Notes: generated from the letters alone by a model not told the origin. 64,000 nucleotides of DNA from Bacillus sp. V59.32b (GCF_003429085.1 NZ_QVTC01000014.1:62001-126000); one strand, 5' to 3'; positions 45,834 through 55,154 are shown, counted from the stretch's first letter. A program made the numbers and translations.

Positions 45834-46277
45834 ATGATCTACCAATACAAGTTTGAAAAGATTCTTACCATCAAAGAAAAAGAGAAAAACGATGCTTTTT
45901 CGAAATATAATGAGGCGCTCAAGCGATTTGAAGAGGCGGCGGAGAAACTCTATAAGATTTTGAAAAAGAAGGAAGACCTGTTGCAGTTTCATCAAGAAAA
46001 ACTAGGCAAGGGACTTTCAGTACAGGAAATTCGCCATCATCAGCTTTTTATGGATAATCTTGAAAAAATCAGCGATCACTATCAAAAAGTGGTAATCGAA
46101 GCGCGCTACAAAATGACACTTCAGCAGGAAAAGCTTATGGAAAAGAATATTGAAGTGAAAAAATATGAAAAAATCAGAGAAAGAGATTTTCAAAGATTCA
46201 TGGAAGCACTTAAGGATATAGAGAACAAGAACATGGATGAAATCTCGATACAGCAATTTTTAAGCAAGGGTAACTAG
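45834..46277 (+). CDS. fliJ: Flagellar export protein FliJ
   Basis: Coiled-coil stalk-like protein of the export ATPase complex that recycles chaperones. 147 residues, same length as in B. subtilis. Almost wholly helical, rich in lysine and glutamate, starting MIYQYKFEKILTIKEKEK. ATG at 45834 follows AAAAAGGTGA; the GTG at 45822 is inside that site. Confidence 0.94.
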   Translation: MIYQYKFEKILTIKEKEKNDAFSKYNEALKRFEEAAEKLYKILKKKEDLLQFHQEKLGKGLSVQEIRHHQLFMDNLEKISDHYQKVVIEARYKMTLQQEKLMEKNIEVKKYEKIRERDFQRFMEALKDIENKNMDEISIQQFLSKGN

Positions 46278-46286
46278 GTGAAGCTA

Positions 46287-46895
46287 ATGGATAAACCAAC
46301 AATTGAAAACGAAGAAAAAAGATACAACAAGTTTCAATGGTTTGTATTTGTCGTACTCATCCCGACGTTATTTACAATCGCCATCGTTTGGATTGTCCTG
46401 TCCGTTGCCGGGATTAATGTTCTTAAAGTGGCTGAAGAGAAAATCCCTTTTATAGCTGAATCCAATAAAGAAAAAGAAAAGGCGCAATCGTCCGTTCAGC
46501 TTGAAAAACAGATCGGGGAATTGGAAGCGAAGATTCAGGATCGCGAAGAAGAAACTTCCAAGCTTGAGGATCTTATCGACAGCCGTGATGAAGCAATTCA
46601 GCGCAGTGAATTGGAAAAAGAACAGCTCGAAAAGGAAATTGAAGAGTTAAGGATCGCCCAGGACGAAGATAAACTGGCTTTCAAGGATATTATTCGAACC
46701 TATGAAACGATGTCAGCGAAAAAATCAGCCCCAATCATTACCGAGCTTGGGGATGATGAAGCGGTTAGAATATTGTCCAATATCAAAGCCGATACCCTTG
46801 CATCGATCATGGAACAAATGAATCCGGAAGATGCAGCCCGGCTAACCAAGAAGCTTACGGTTAACTCCGAGCAGAATGACTCGCAGGCAGAGTGA
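46287..46895 (+). CDS. ylxF: YlxF, MotE-like flagellar operon protein
   Basis: Inner-membrane protein always found between fliJ and fliK in Bacillus. 202 residues: one membrane helix (about 18-42, FVFVVLIPTLFTIAIVWIVL), a coiled coil (about 65-130), and a C-terminal domain like the MgtE N-terminal fold (EAVRILSNIKADTLASIMEQ). Members of this group act as chaperones for stator or motor proteins in other bacteria; the role here is inferred. ATG at 46287 follows TAGGTGA. Confidence 0.85.
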   Translation: MDKPTIENEEKRYNKFQWFVFVVLIPTLFTIAIVWIVLSVAGINVLKVAEEKIPFIAESNKEKEKAQSSVQLEKQIGELEAKIQDREEETSKLEDLIDSRDEAIQRSELEKEQLEKEIEELRIAQDEDKLAFKDIIRTYETMSAKKSAPIITELGDDEAVRILSNIKADTLASIMEQMNPEDAARLTKKLTVNSEQNDSQAE

Positions 46896-46925
46896 AATCT
46901 GCATATTTGAAAGGAGGTGAAAAAC

Positions 46926-48527
46926 GTGAACGCAGGACTAGTAATTCCTTTACAGACACTAACAGGAACTTCTTCGGGAAGTCCATCTGGCTCTCCCGTT
47001 GATACAGGGAATATCACTGGCTTTGGTGCAGTGCTAACCGCTCTATCAGCCGCTGTCAAAGGTGATCAGATCAATGGGCAACAACAGGAGCTCTCAAACG
47101 AAGAAACCGCATTACTGCAGGAACTGGCTCAGTTTTTGCAAATAAGCAGTTTAGTTGATTTGGAGGGTGGTCCAGAATTAGGAAGAGATATGTTGCTGGA
47201 AGAGACGCCGCTTGAATCTCACCCTATTTTGGAAAGCCTGTTACAAGGCGGTATGAATAAAGAGTCGCTTGAAAAGCTGGTAATTGCCTTGAAAGAAACA
47301 GGTCAGTTGAATGCCGGGAGCATAGAAAAGCTAGTTTCTTCATTAAAAGAAGCTGAGCAAATAACAGAAGATAGCGGAACAATGGAAGAAGATGCAAATA
47401 CTTTATTTTCGATGGGATTAGCGGATATTTTCTCAATCGTTAAAGCAATCGCCAGCCTGAATGGGGAACAGCTTCAAAAAATCGATCTTGATAGTGCGTC
47501 AAACGTCTTGAAATTCGCCAAGCTCCAAGTGCTTTTAGCAGAGTATAAAGATATGACCGCTAAAGAAGCAGTAATGAATTCAGAATTAAAGAGTTTGCTA
47601 GAGACGATTTCCGGCAAGGTTCAGAAGCTTTTGGGAAGCAATGACCATACATTGATCAACAGTAACTCTTTCGCGAAAGAATTGGCCGGCGTGAATGACC
47701 AGAACATAACCGTTCCCAAACTAGGCAGTATGAATGGTCAAGAAATAAATGCTCTTAAACTGGGCAGTGCGAATGGGCAAGAGACGAATGCTTTCAAGTT
47801 GGGTAGCGCTTATAGCCAAGACGCAAATACTCTCAAACAAGACACTGCTAATAATCATGAGTCGAATGCTCTCAAACTAGGTAGTTCTAAAGATGAAAGC
47901 ACGAATATACTCAAAAATGTGTATACCCGTTTATCTGAGAATCTAAACCAAAAAAACGCTTCTGACACAAAAAGTATCGCAAAAGAGAATCTTCCGTTGA
48001 AACAAATGGAAGTTTCCCAATCACAGCCAGTCCATTTTCAGGTCTCCAAGCTTGAACAACTTGTCCTAACAGTGGAAAGAGCGGGTCAACCGGTTAATCA
48101 GGAGCAATTTATTAAAGCTTTTCAAAATATCTTAAGCAAAGCGAACTTTACAAGCGGAAACGGGATGCAAAAGCTGTTTATCAAACTTAATCCCGAGCAT
48201 CTCGGCTCTTTAAGAATTGAAATCATCCAAAAGGATTCGGGGCTTGTCGCGACTATTATGGCAACTACCGCTAAAGCGAAGGACTTGATCGAAGGACAAA
48301 TTCAAGGACTGAAACACGCCTTTAACGGACAGAATTTACAAATCGAGAAGATAGAAGTTTTGCAGACTATGAATTCCTTTGCACAGGAAAGATTCTTACA
48401 AAGAGAGTCTGACGGATCACAGCAGCACGAAAAGGAACAGAAACAGCAAAACAATAATCAGCAAGAAGATCCAGAAGCAGAGTTTACTGCAGATCTTGAA
48501 GCAGCATTGCTCAGTATGAAAGTGTAG
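46926..48527 (+). CDS. fliK: Flagellar hook-length control protein FliK
   Basis: Secreted molecular ruler that also switches export specificity by contacting FlhB. 533 residues. The poorly conserved N-terminal half includes a 13-residue tandem repeat (residues 257-334). The C-terminal switch domain (about 410-485) has LFIKLNPEHLGSLRIEII, the FliK signature. GTG at 46926 lies six bases after AAGGAGGTGA; the GTG at 46917 is part of that site. Confidence 0.93.
   Translation: MNAGLVIPLQTLTGTSSGSPSGSPVDTGNITGFGAVLTALSAAVKGDQINGQQQELSNEETALLQELAQFLQISSLVDLEGGPELGRDMLLEETPLESHPILESLLQGGMNKESLEKLVIALKETGQLNAGSIEKLVSSLKEAEQITEDSGTMEEDANTLFSMGLADIFSIVKAIASLNGEQLQKIDLDSASNVLKFAKLQVLLAEYKDMTAKEAVMNSELKSLLETISGKVQKLLGSNDHTLINSNSFAKELAGVNDQNITVPKLGSMNGQEINALKLGSANGQETNAFKLGSAYSQDANTLKQDTANNHESNALKLGSSKDESTNILKNVYTRLSENLNQKNASDTKSIAKENLPLKQMEVSQSQPVHFQVSKLEQLVLTVERAGQPVNQEQFIKAFQNILSKANFTSGNGMQKLFIKLNPEHLGSLRIEIIQKDSGLVATIMATTAKAKDLIEGQIQGLKHAFNGQNLQIEKIEVLQTMNSFAQERFLQRESDGSQQHEKEQKQQNNNQQEDPEAEFTADLEAALLSMKV
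47694..47927 (+). repeat. In-frame 39-base tandem repeat in fliK
   Basis: Six consecutive 13-residue units, for example NGQEINALKLGSA and NGQETNAFKLGSA; the first (NDQNITVPKLGSM) and last (KDESTNILKNVYT) are most diverged. All keep the frame. It lengthens the ruler region. Confidence 0.8.
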
Positions 48528-48539
48528 GTGAAAACAACA

Positions 48540-49184
48540 ATGAATACGATCAATCCATCTCTTTACTTATCCGATTATCAGAATCAGCAGCGTAAAACAG
48601 GAAACGATATTTTAGGGAAAGATGACTTTCTGAAAATATTGATGACCCAGCTCCAAAATCAGGATCCGTCGAATCCGATGCAGGACAAGGACTTCATCGC
48701 ACAGATGGCCACTTTTTCATCCCTGGAGCAGATGACGAATATGGGGAAAAGCATTGATAAGTTTGTGGAAATGCAGCAGCAAAATTCGATGATCGCTTAT
48801 AACCAATTTGTCGGGAAGGATGTAACTTGGCATAAAGCGGTGCCGAGCGAGGATCCGAATGGCCAGCCGACGATTGAGGAAGGCACGGGAACCGTCACTT
48901 CGATTCAATTCAAAGATGGCAACGTTTATTTACTTTTGGAGGATGGAACGAAACTGGAGCCCGGGAACATTTCACAGGTCAATCAGCCTGGTATCAGCAA
49001 TAATCTTATTGCAGCAAGCGAGCTGATCGGGAAGAGAGTAACCTGGTTAAATGAAGCCAAAGAGGAGCTATCAGCAATCGTCAAATCTGTCCAGATGAAG
49101 AATGGGAAGACACAGTTTGAATTGGATGATGCGAACGCAACAAAAATTACATCCAATCAGATTACTAAAATCGCAACGCCATAA
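48540..49184 (+). CDS. flgD: Flagellar hook capping protein FlgD
   Basis: Scaffold at the tip of the growing hook. 214 residues. N-terminal export and assembly region with DILGKDDFLKILMTQLQNQD and DFIAQMATFSSLEQM; the C-terminal half carries beta-rich repeats. ATG at 48540 lies nine bases after TAGGTGA; the GTG at 48528 overlaps that site. Confidence 0.95.
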   Translation: MNTINPSLYLSDYQNQQRKTGNDILGKDDFLKILMTQLQNQDPSNPMQDKDFIAQMATFSSLEQMTNMGKSIDKFVEMQQQNSMIAYNQFVGKDVTWHKAVPSEDPNGQPTIEEGTGTVTSIQFKDGNVYLLLEDGTKLEPGNISQVNQPGISNNLIAASELIGKRVTWLNEAKEELSAIVKSVQMKNGKTQFELDDANATKITSNQITKIATP

Positions 49185-49195
49185 GGAGTGGGAAA

Positions 49196-49582
49196 ATGGA
49201 AAAGCCAGTTTTTCGGCCGATAACCAGCAACCCCATTCAATTAACTTCAAAGAACATTAAGCCGCAAAAACAGGTGGCGCATGGATTTGCTTCTGTCTTG
49301 CAATCAGCTGTCATTGAAAAAACGGATAAACTGGTCGTAAGCAAGCATGCTCAATTGCGGTTAAATCAGCGAAACATAAATATCGATGAAAACACCTGGA
49401 CAAGAATTGAGGAAAAGGTTCAAGAAGCGAAGAAAATGGGTGTCAGAGAAACTCTCGTACTCACGCAAGACGCCGCACTCGTTGTGAGCGCCAAAAACAA
49501 TACAGTCATAACAGCGATGGACCGTGATGAAGCTTCGTCACAAATCTTTACCAATATAAACGGAACCATACTATTAAATTAA
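49196..49582 (+). CDS. Conserved flagellar operon protein (TIGR02530-like)
   Basis: Small protein found between flgD and the hook gene in many Firmicutes; function unknown. 128 residues. Conserved core KHAQLRLNQRNINIDENTW and a C-terminal part ending VITAMDRDEASSQIFTNING. No signal or membrane segment. ATG at 49196 follows AAGGAGTGGG. Its place suggests a role in hook assembly; this is inference. Confidence 0.85.
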   Translation: MEKPVFRPITSNPIQLTSKNIKPQKQVAHGFASVLQSAVIEKTDKLVVSKHAQLRLNQRNINIDENTWTRIEEKVQEAKKMGVRETLVLTQDAALVVSAKNNTVITAMDRDEASSQIFTNINGTILLN

Positions 49583-49655
49583 CAAGGCTGGACCTGAAAA
49601 GGGGGCCTTTAGCTGCAGATTGATAGATGCAGTGATACTGAAGGGAGAAAATAAT

Positions 49656-50483
49656 ATGTTACGTTCAATGTACTCAGGAATCAGTGGGATGAAAAACTTC
49701 CAAACCAAATTAGATGTTATCGGTAATAATATTGCCAATGTTAATACTTACGGTTTCAAAAAAGGCCGGGTCGTTTTCAAGGATTTAATAAACCAGGACC
49801 TTACTGGTGCAAGTGCTCCAAATGCTGGAATCAGAGGCGGTGTCAATCCTAAACAGGTGGGGTTGGGTTCGCAATTGGCAACGATTGATACTCTGCATAC
49901 AACAGGCAGCATGCAAACCACCGGCCGAGTGCTGGATATGGCTATATCAGGAGATGGTTATTTCGTTGTCGGTGATACAGCAGGAAACGAAAGCTATACA
50001 AGGGCCGGGAATTTTTATCTGGATAGTACCGGTGATTTAGTAACAGGGGACGGCCTGTATGTATTAGGGGATACACAAGGGGCTACTCCTACTGCGGGAG
50101 CTGCTTTCCCAGCAATCATTAATATCCCTACTACAGCGACAGATATGAGCATCAGTAAAAACGGAACGATAACATTTATGGATGGAGGAATTCTAAGGAC
50201 AGCGGGCCAAATCCAGCTCGCGAAATTCGCGAATACCGGCGGATTGCAAAAAACAGGCAGCAACCTTTTTCAGGATACAATCAATTCCGGACCGCCTGTT
50301 CCTGGATTTGGAACCACTGCCGGATTTGGCGACGTAGAATCCTCTACGCTTGAAATGTCCAATGTCGACCTTTCCGAGGAATTCACAGAGATGATCGTTG
50401 CCCAGCGGGCATTCCAGTCTAACACTCGAATTATCACGACATCAGATGAGATCCTGCAAGAGCTTGTTAATCTAAAACGATAG
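49656..50483 (+). CDS. flgE: Flagellar hook protein FlgE (FlgG-like)
   Basis: Hook subunit encoded at this position in Bacillus, formerly called FlgG. 275 residues. N-terminal MLRSMYSGISGMKNFQTKLD with NNIANVNTYGFKKGR, and C-terminal VDLSEEFTEMIVAQRAFQSN, the helices of the axial family. ATG at 49656 follows AAGGGAG. By length it is close to rod protein FlgG; the position after flgD favours the hook. Confidence 0.9.
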   Translation: MLRSMYSGISGMKNFQTKLDVIGNNIANVNTYGFKKGRVVFKDLINQDLTGASAPNAGIRGGVNPKQVGLGSQLATIDTLHTTGSMQTTGRVLDMAISGDGYFVVGDTAGNESYTRAGNFYLDSTGDLVTGDGLYVLGDTQGATPTAGAAFPAIINIPTTATDMSISKNGTITFMDGGILRTAGQIQLAKFANTGGLQKTGSNLFQDTINSGPPVPGFGTTAGFGDVESSTLEMSNVDLSEEFTEMIVAQRAFQSNTRIITTSDEILQELVNLKR

Positions 50484-50486
50484 TTT

Positions 50487-50528
50487 AAGGGAGGGAAGGA
50501 GCTGAGTCGGTTTTCCGTCTTGGCTCCT
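50487..50528 (+). promoter_or_regulatory. Shine-Dalgarno plus hairpin before swrD
   Basis: AAGGGAGGG (50487-50495) lies 41 bases from the swrD TTG, too far for normal use. A strong hairpin sits between: AGGAGC (50497-50502) with GCTCCT (50523-50528), extended by TGAG/CTTG and CGG/CCG around TTTT. Folding would bring the site to about nine bases from the start. No T run follows, so it is not a terminator. Confidence 0.55.
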
Positions 50529-50536
50529 GAAAATTA

Positions 50537-50761
50537 TTGATAAAAGTTACGAAATTAAACGGGAAAACTTTTACAATCAATGCCTTGTACATTGAAACGG
50601 TAGAATCCCTTCCTGATACGACGATCACCTTCACCGGTGGTAAAAAAATAGTCGTGAGTGAAAAAGAGGAAGAAATCATCCAATCTATTATTACTTTTTA
50701 CCGTAAGATAAATGTTCTCGGACTTCGTGATATTGAGGAGGGGAATGATTATGAAAAATAA
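50537..50761 (+). CDS. swrD: Swarming motility protein SwrD (FlbD family)
   Basis: Small protein that raises flagellar motor power in B. subtilis. 74 residues, starting MIKVTKLNGKTFTINALYIETVE, typical of FlbD. The TTG at 50537 has no adjacent ribosome site; the nearest good one is beyond a hairpin. It overlaps fliL by 11 bases. Confidence 0.9.
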   Translation: MIKVTKLNGKTFTINALYIETVESLPDTTITFTGGKKIVVSEKEEEIIQSIITFYRKINVLGLRDIEEGNDYEK

Positions 50762-51179
50762 ACTATTAACAATTATGTTGATCATGCTGGTCGCCATCAC
50801 TCTTGTTGGAGTAATCGCGATCGTCGTAGTGACAAAGTTTTCAGGTGAAGTCGTTGCCAATAAAGAGCCATCAGCCGATGAAATTGTGAAATCATCCGTG
50901 GAAATTCCTGAAATCACCACCAATCTTGCCAGCGGTGATTTTATCAAAATTTCTTTCACGGTTCAGACAGATAACGAAAAAGCGAAGGAAGAGCTCGAAA
51001 AAAGAAGCTTTCAGGTGAAGAATATCATCATTACCGAGCTTTCTGAAACAAAATCCGATGAATTAAAAGGAAAAGCCGGCAAGGAAAAATTCCAGGAAAC
51101 AATAGAGGCGGATGTAAACCGGTTGATGCAGGAAGGACAAGTTGAAAAGGTTTATATTACCTCCTCCATCCTACAATAA
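50751..51179 (+). CDS. fliL: Flagellar basal-body protein FliL
   Basis: Single-pass membrane protein near the stators that supports motor function. 142 residues. One N-terminal helix (about 7-28, IMLIMLVAITLVGVIAIVVV), then an extracytoplasmic stomatin-like domain. ATG at 50751 lies seven bases after GAGGAGGGG; the ATG at 50745 is too close. Confidence 0.95.
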   Translation: MKNKLLTIMLIMLVAITLVGVIAIVVVTKFSGEVVANKEPSADEIVKSSVEIPEITTNLASGDFIKISFTVQTDNEKAKEELEKRSFQVKNIIITELSETKSDELKGKAGKEKFQETIEADVNRLMQEGQVEKVYITSSILQ

Positions 51180-51236
51180 ATACGACATCTTGCAGTAACA
51201 CCATTTGAGTGAAAGGAATTGTGGAGGTGATGGCTA

Positions 51237-52232
51237 TTGGCTGAAGTATTGTCACAAAATGAAATTGATGCTCTGCTGTCCGCTCTTTCTACCGGGGAGG
51301 CGGATGCAGATGAGCTCAAAAAAGAAGAGTCCGAGAAAAAGGTAAAAGTTTACGATTTTAAAAGAGCGCTGCGCTTTTCAAAGGATCAAATCCGTAGCTT
51401 AACAAGGATCCATGAAAACTTCGCACGGCTGCTGACTACATATTTTTCAGCCCAGCTGAGGACGTATGTCCAGATTTCGGTTGCATCTGCCGACCAAATT
51501 CCTTATGAAGAATTCATCCGTTCGATACCAAAAATGACGATCTTAAATGTTTTTGAAGTTCCGCCACTTGACGGGCGAATCTTAATGGAGGTTAACCCTA
51601 ACATCGCATATGCGATGATGGACAGGGTTCTTGGCGGAAGAGGCGTAAGCGAAAATAAGGTAGAAAAATTAACGGAAATTGAAACAAAAATCATGTCCAA
51701 TCTGTTTGAAAAAGGGATTGAAAATCTTCAGGAGGCCTGGGCCACAGTCGCTGAAATCGACCCAATTCTTACGGATTTTGAGGTGAATCCTCAATTTTTG
51801 CAAATGGTTTCGCCAAACGAAACCGTCGTGGTCATTTCACTCAATACCCAGATCGGGGAGACATCAGGGATGATCAATATCTGTATTCCCCATGTTGTTT
51901 TAGAGCCAATCATCCCTAAGCTTTCCGTACATTATTGGATGCAGACATCAAAAAAAGAAAGAAGTTCTGAGGAGATTGAATCTTTAGAAAAAAGGGTCAA
52001 GAAAACCTACCTGCCCATCATTACGGAATTGGGAAAAACAGACATTTCCATCCATGATTTTCTCCAGCTTGATACCGGAGATGTAATTGAGTTAAACCAA
52101 GCAATTGATGTACCGTTAAAAGTCAAGGTCGGGGATGTGCCGAAATATATCGCACAGCCGGGCCGGGCAGGCAAAAAAATAGCCGTCCAAATTCTCGATA
52201 CTTTGAAGGGGGGAGACGAAGATGGTAAGTGA
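51237..52232 (+). CDS. fliM: Flagellar motor switch protein FliM
   Basis: C-ring protein that binds phosphorylated CheY. 331 residues. N-terminal CheY-binding peptide LSQNEIDALLSAL (5-17), CheC-like middle domain, and C-terminal SpoA domain (ending GRAGKKIAVQIL). The TTG at 51237 lies six bases after GGAGGTGA (51223-51230). It overlaps fliY by 11 bases. Confidence 0.97.
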   Translation: MAEVLSQNEIDALLSALSTGEADADELKKEESEKKVKVYDFKRALRFSKDQIRSLTRIHENFARLLTTYFSAQLRTYVQISVASADQIPYEEFIRSIPKMTILNVFEVPPLDGRILMEVNPNIAYAMMDRVLGGRGVSENKVEKLTEIETKIMSNLFEKGIENLQEAWATVAEIDPILTDFEVNPQFLQMVSPNETVVVISLNTQIGETSGMINICIPHVVLEPIIPKLSVHYWMQTSKKERSSEEIESLEKRVKKTYLPIITELGKTDISIHDFLQLDTGDVIELNQAIDVPLKVKVGDVPKYIAQPGRAGKKIAVQILDTLKGGDEDGK

Positions 52233-53427
52233 TGAAATGCTTTCTCAGGATGAAATAGATGCACTTTTAAAAGGCAATGACGATACTGCAGGAGATGAAG
52301 CTGCTTCTCCCCTTGTTGAAGAATATTTATCTTCAATGGAACAGGATGCACTCGGTGAAATTGGCAATATCTCATTCGGAAGCTCCGCAACCGCTTTGTC
52401 AACATTATTAAATCAAAAGGTGGAAATTACGACACCTACTGTTTCTGTAATCGACAAAAACAAAATTCAAAATGAATTCCCGCATCCTTATGTAGCGATT
52501 CAAGTGAATTATACAGAAGGGTTCACTGGACATAATCTGCTTGTCATCCAGCAGAGCGATGCAGCAATCATTGCTGACTTAATGCTCGGGGGTGACGGGT
52601 TGAATCCAGCGGACCTGCTTGGGGAAATTCAGATAAGTGCAGTTCAAGAAGCAATGAATCAAATGATGGGATCTGCCGCTACTTCGATGTCGACCATTTT
52701 CAAAAAAAAGGTAGATATTTCTCCACCAACTGTTGATTCATTAAGCATAGAAGAAGACCAAGGCGATGGATCCATTCAAAATGAAAATATACTGGCAAAG
52801 ATATCATTTCGGTTGAAGGTGGGGGAACTAATTGATTCCAACATTATGCAATTATTGCCTCTCGATTTTGCCAAAAGTCTTGTCAGTGAATTAATGAATC
52901 CAGTGGACACAAATGAAATATCTCCACCGGCAGAGCTTGAACAGGAAACACCGGTACAACCAAATACAAATGGATATGAACAAACGATGGACAGTCAACA
53001 TGTTGAAGAGCCTGTCTATGCGGGTCATCAAATGCCATCTCAGCAAACGGCATATCAAAGCGCACCGCAGCATTTTGGTACCAATTATACGCTGCCAGGG
53101 CAGCAGGTAAATATCCAGCCCGCAAGCTTTACCAATTTCGAGCCATATCAGCTCCAAGAATCGGAAACGAAAAATTTGAATATGCTCATGGATATTCCAC
53201 TCCAGGTAACGGTGGAATTGGGCAGGACGAGCCGCTCGGTGAAGGAAATACTAGAGCTATCCTCAGGATCAATCATTGAACTGGATAAGCTTGCCGGTGA
53301 GCCCGTTGACATACTAGTCAACAATCGTTTAATCGCCCAAGGTGAAGTAGTCGTCATTGATGAAAACTTTGGCGTACGCGTAACAGATATTGTCAGTCAG
53401 ACTGACAGATTAAAAAAACTAAGATAA
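52222..53427 (+). CDS. fliY: Flagellar switch phosphatase FliY
   Basis: C-ring protein of FliN type that also dephosphorylates CheY. 401 residues. N-terminal LSQDEIDALLKG (CheY-binding), then a CheC-like domain with both active sites intact: Asp42/Glu46/Asn49 and Ser139/Glu143/Asn146. A glutamine- and proline-rich linker (about 235-310) leads to the C-terminal SpoA/FliN domain. ATG at 52222 follows a G-rich site inside the fliM end. Confidence 0.96.
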   Translation: MVSDEMLSQDEIDALLKGNDDTAGDEAASPLVEEYLSSMEQDALGEIGNISFGSSATALSTLLNQKVEITTPTVSVIDKNKIQNEFPHPYVAIQVNYTEGFTGHNLLVIQQSDAAIIADLMLGGDGLNPADLLGEIQISAVQEAMNQMMGSAATSMSTIFKKKVDISPPTVDSLSIEEDQGDGSIQNENILAKISFRLKVGELIDSNIMQLLPLDFAKSLVSELMNPVDTNEISPPAELEQETPVQPNTNGYEQTMDSQHVEEPVYAGHQMPSQQTAYQSAPQHFGTNYTLPGQQVNIQPASFTNFEPYQLQESETKNLNMLMDIPLQVTVELGRTSRSVKEILELSSGSIIELDKLAGEPVDILVNNRLIAQGEVVVIDENFGVRVTDIVSQTDRLKKLR

Positions 53428-53444
53428 TGTGGGGGTAACTAACA

Positions 53445-53807
53445 ATGGCACACAAGGTTTTAATCACGGATGATGCAGCATTCATGCGTATGATGATAAA
53501 GGATATCTTATCTAAAAATGGTTTTGAAATTGTCGGAGAGGCTGCAGATGGTGCGCAAGCAGTTGAAATGTATAAGGAATTCCAACCCGATCTAGTTACG
53601 ATGGACATTACAATGCCTGAAATGGATGGGATCACGGCTTTAAAGGAAATTCAGAAAATCAACCCTAACGCTAAAGTGATCATGTGCTCCGCGATGGGAC
53701 AGCAAGCGATGGTTATCGATGCCATCCAGGCAGGGGCAAAAGATTTTATTGTTAAACCGTTCCAGGCAGACCGCGTGCTCGAAGCGATCAACAAAACATT
53801 AAGTTAA
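53445..53807 (+). CDS. cheY: Chemotaxis response regulator CheY
   Basis: Single-domain receiver phosphorylated by CheA; in Bacillus, CheY-P promotes counterclockwise rotation. 120 residues. Acidic pair Asp9/Asp10, phosphorylation site Asp54 in TMDITMPEMDG, and the conserved Lys in IVKPF near 104. ATG at 53445 follows GGGGGTAAC. Confidence 0.97.
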   Translation: MAHKVLITDDAAFMRMMIKDILSKNGFEIVGEAADGAQAVEMYKEFQPDLVTMDITMPEMDGITALKEIQKINPNAKVIMCSAMGQQAMVIDAIQAGAKDFIVKPFQADRVLEAINKTLS

Positions 53808-53830
53808 TAGATTAAGAGGGTGTCAGCAAC

Positions 53831-54478
53831 TTGTTTTTAATTAAAAAATGGTTTCAGATTCTGCTGGTTTTAGCAATCGTCCTGTTTGGCTCTGTGGGAC
53901 TTGCCGTTCAGGCAGAAGGTGTCGATGGAAGCGTAAAGGATTCATTTGAACAACCTGACAAACCCGCGGATAAAGAATCTGAAAGTGAAAAAGAAGCCGC
54001 AAGCTCCGGAAGTACGGAGCTCTCCTTTTGGGATTTCGCGCGCATGATTTTTGCAACTATCTTTGTAGTTGCTCTTCTTTATATAGCTCTCAGGTTCATC
54101 AACAAGAAAAGCCGCTCCTATCAGAAAGCCAATTTCATTGAAAATATCGGGGGCACAAGCCTTGGCTCAAACCGTTCCGTCCAGCTAATTAAAGTGGGTA
54201 ACTCCATTTTGGTCGTCGGGGTAGGTGAGACGATTCAGCTGTTAAAAGAAATCGACAATGAAGAAGAGTACGGGGAACTGCTTCAGAATTACAATGTGAA
54301 AATGGAACAAATGATACAGCCCGGCGATTTCATAACAAAACTGAAGCAGAAGTTCATTGTTTCTGATTCAAATTCGACAGGCTTCGCCTCACAGTTTAAA
54401 AAACAGCTTGAGGAACTTTCAAAAGACAGGAAAAAGGTGGTAAAGAAGCTGGATGAAGAGGAGAGGGACAGAAAATGA
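53831..54478 (+). CDS. fliZ: Flagellar biosynthesis protein FliZ (FliO-like)
   Basis: Bacillus counterpart of FliO, helping assembly of the FliPQR export gate. 215 residues: a likely signal peptide (1-28, ILLVLAIVLFGSVGLAVQAEG), an acidic stretch, a membrane helix (about 62-86), then a cytoplasmic FliO domain (NFIENIGGTSLGSNRSVQLI). The TTG at 53831 lies seven bases after AGAGGGTGT. It overlaps fliP by four bases. Confidence 0.93.
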   Translation: MFLIKKWFQILLVLAIVLFGSVGLAVQAEGVDGSVKDSFEQPDKPADKESESEKEAASSGSTELSFWDFARMIFATIFVVALLYIALRFINKKSRSYQKANFIENIGGTSLGSNRSVQLIKVGNSILVVGVGETIQLLKEIDNEEEYGELLQNYNVKMEQMIQPGDFITKLKQKFIVSDSNSTGFASQFKKQLEELSKDRKKVVKKLDEEERDRK

Positions 54479-55140
54479 ACGAATTTATGGAGTTCTTTAG
54501 CAACAGTGATCCGTCCAATGTCTCCACTTCAGTTAAAATGTTTTTGCTGCTGACTGTTTTATCACTTGCTCCAAGTATTTTGATATTGATGACCTGTTTT
54601 ACGAGAATCGTGATTGTGCTTGGGTTTGTAAGAACCTCACTTGCCACGCAGCAAATGCCGCCGAATCAGGTGATTATCGGACTTTCTCTCTTTCTGACGT
54701 TTTTTGTCATGGCCCCTACTTTTCAAGAAGTAAATGATGTGGCGCTGACTCCTTTATTCGAGGAAAAGATTGATTTGGAAGAGGCTTACGAGCAAGCCGC
54801 ACTGCCTTTCAAGGAGTTTATGAGCGCGCATACGCGTCAGAAGGATCTCGCTCTATTTCTGGATTATGCGCAAATGGACAGGCCCGAAAGCATTGAGGAT
54901 ATTCCATTGACCGCCCTGGTTCCTGCTTTTGCGATCAGTGAGATTAAAACAGCGTTCCAAATTGGCTTTATGATATTTATTCCATTTTTGGTCATCGATA
55001 TGATCGTTGCCAGTGTCCTCATGTCAATGGGGATGATGATGCTACCTCCTGTCATGATCTCTCTGCCTTTCAAAATACTGTTATTCGTTTTGGTTGATGG
55101 ATGGTATCTCGTTGTGAAGTCATTATTACAGAGTTTTTAA
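54475..55140 (+). CDS. fliP: Flagellar export gate protein FliP
   Basis: Core gate subunit of the type III export apparatus. 221 residues with four hydrophobic segments; MLLLTVLSLAPSILILMTCFTR-like first helix and GFVRTSLATQQMPPNQVI are diagnostic. No long cleaved signal, unlike many Gram-negative FliP. ATG at 54475 is in the fliZ stop. Confidence 0.97.
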   Translation: MNEFMEFFSNSDPSNVSTSVKMFLLLTVLSLAPSILILMTCFTRIVIVLGFVRTSLATQQMPPNQVIIGLSLFLTFFVMAPTFQEVNDVALTPLFEEKIDLEEAYEQAALPFKEFMSAHTRQKDLALFLDYAQMDRPESIEDIPLTALVPAFAISEIKTAFQIGFMIFIPFLVIDMIVASVLMSMGMMMLPPVMISLPFKILLFVLVDGWYLVVKSLLQSF

Positions 55141-55154
55141 GCGGGTGAATTTAA

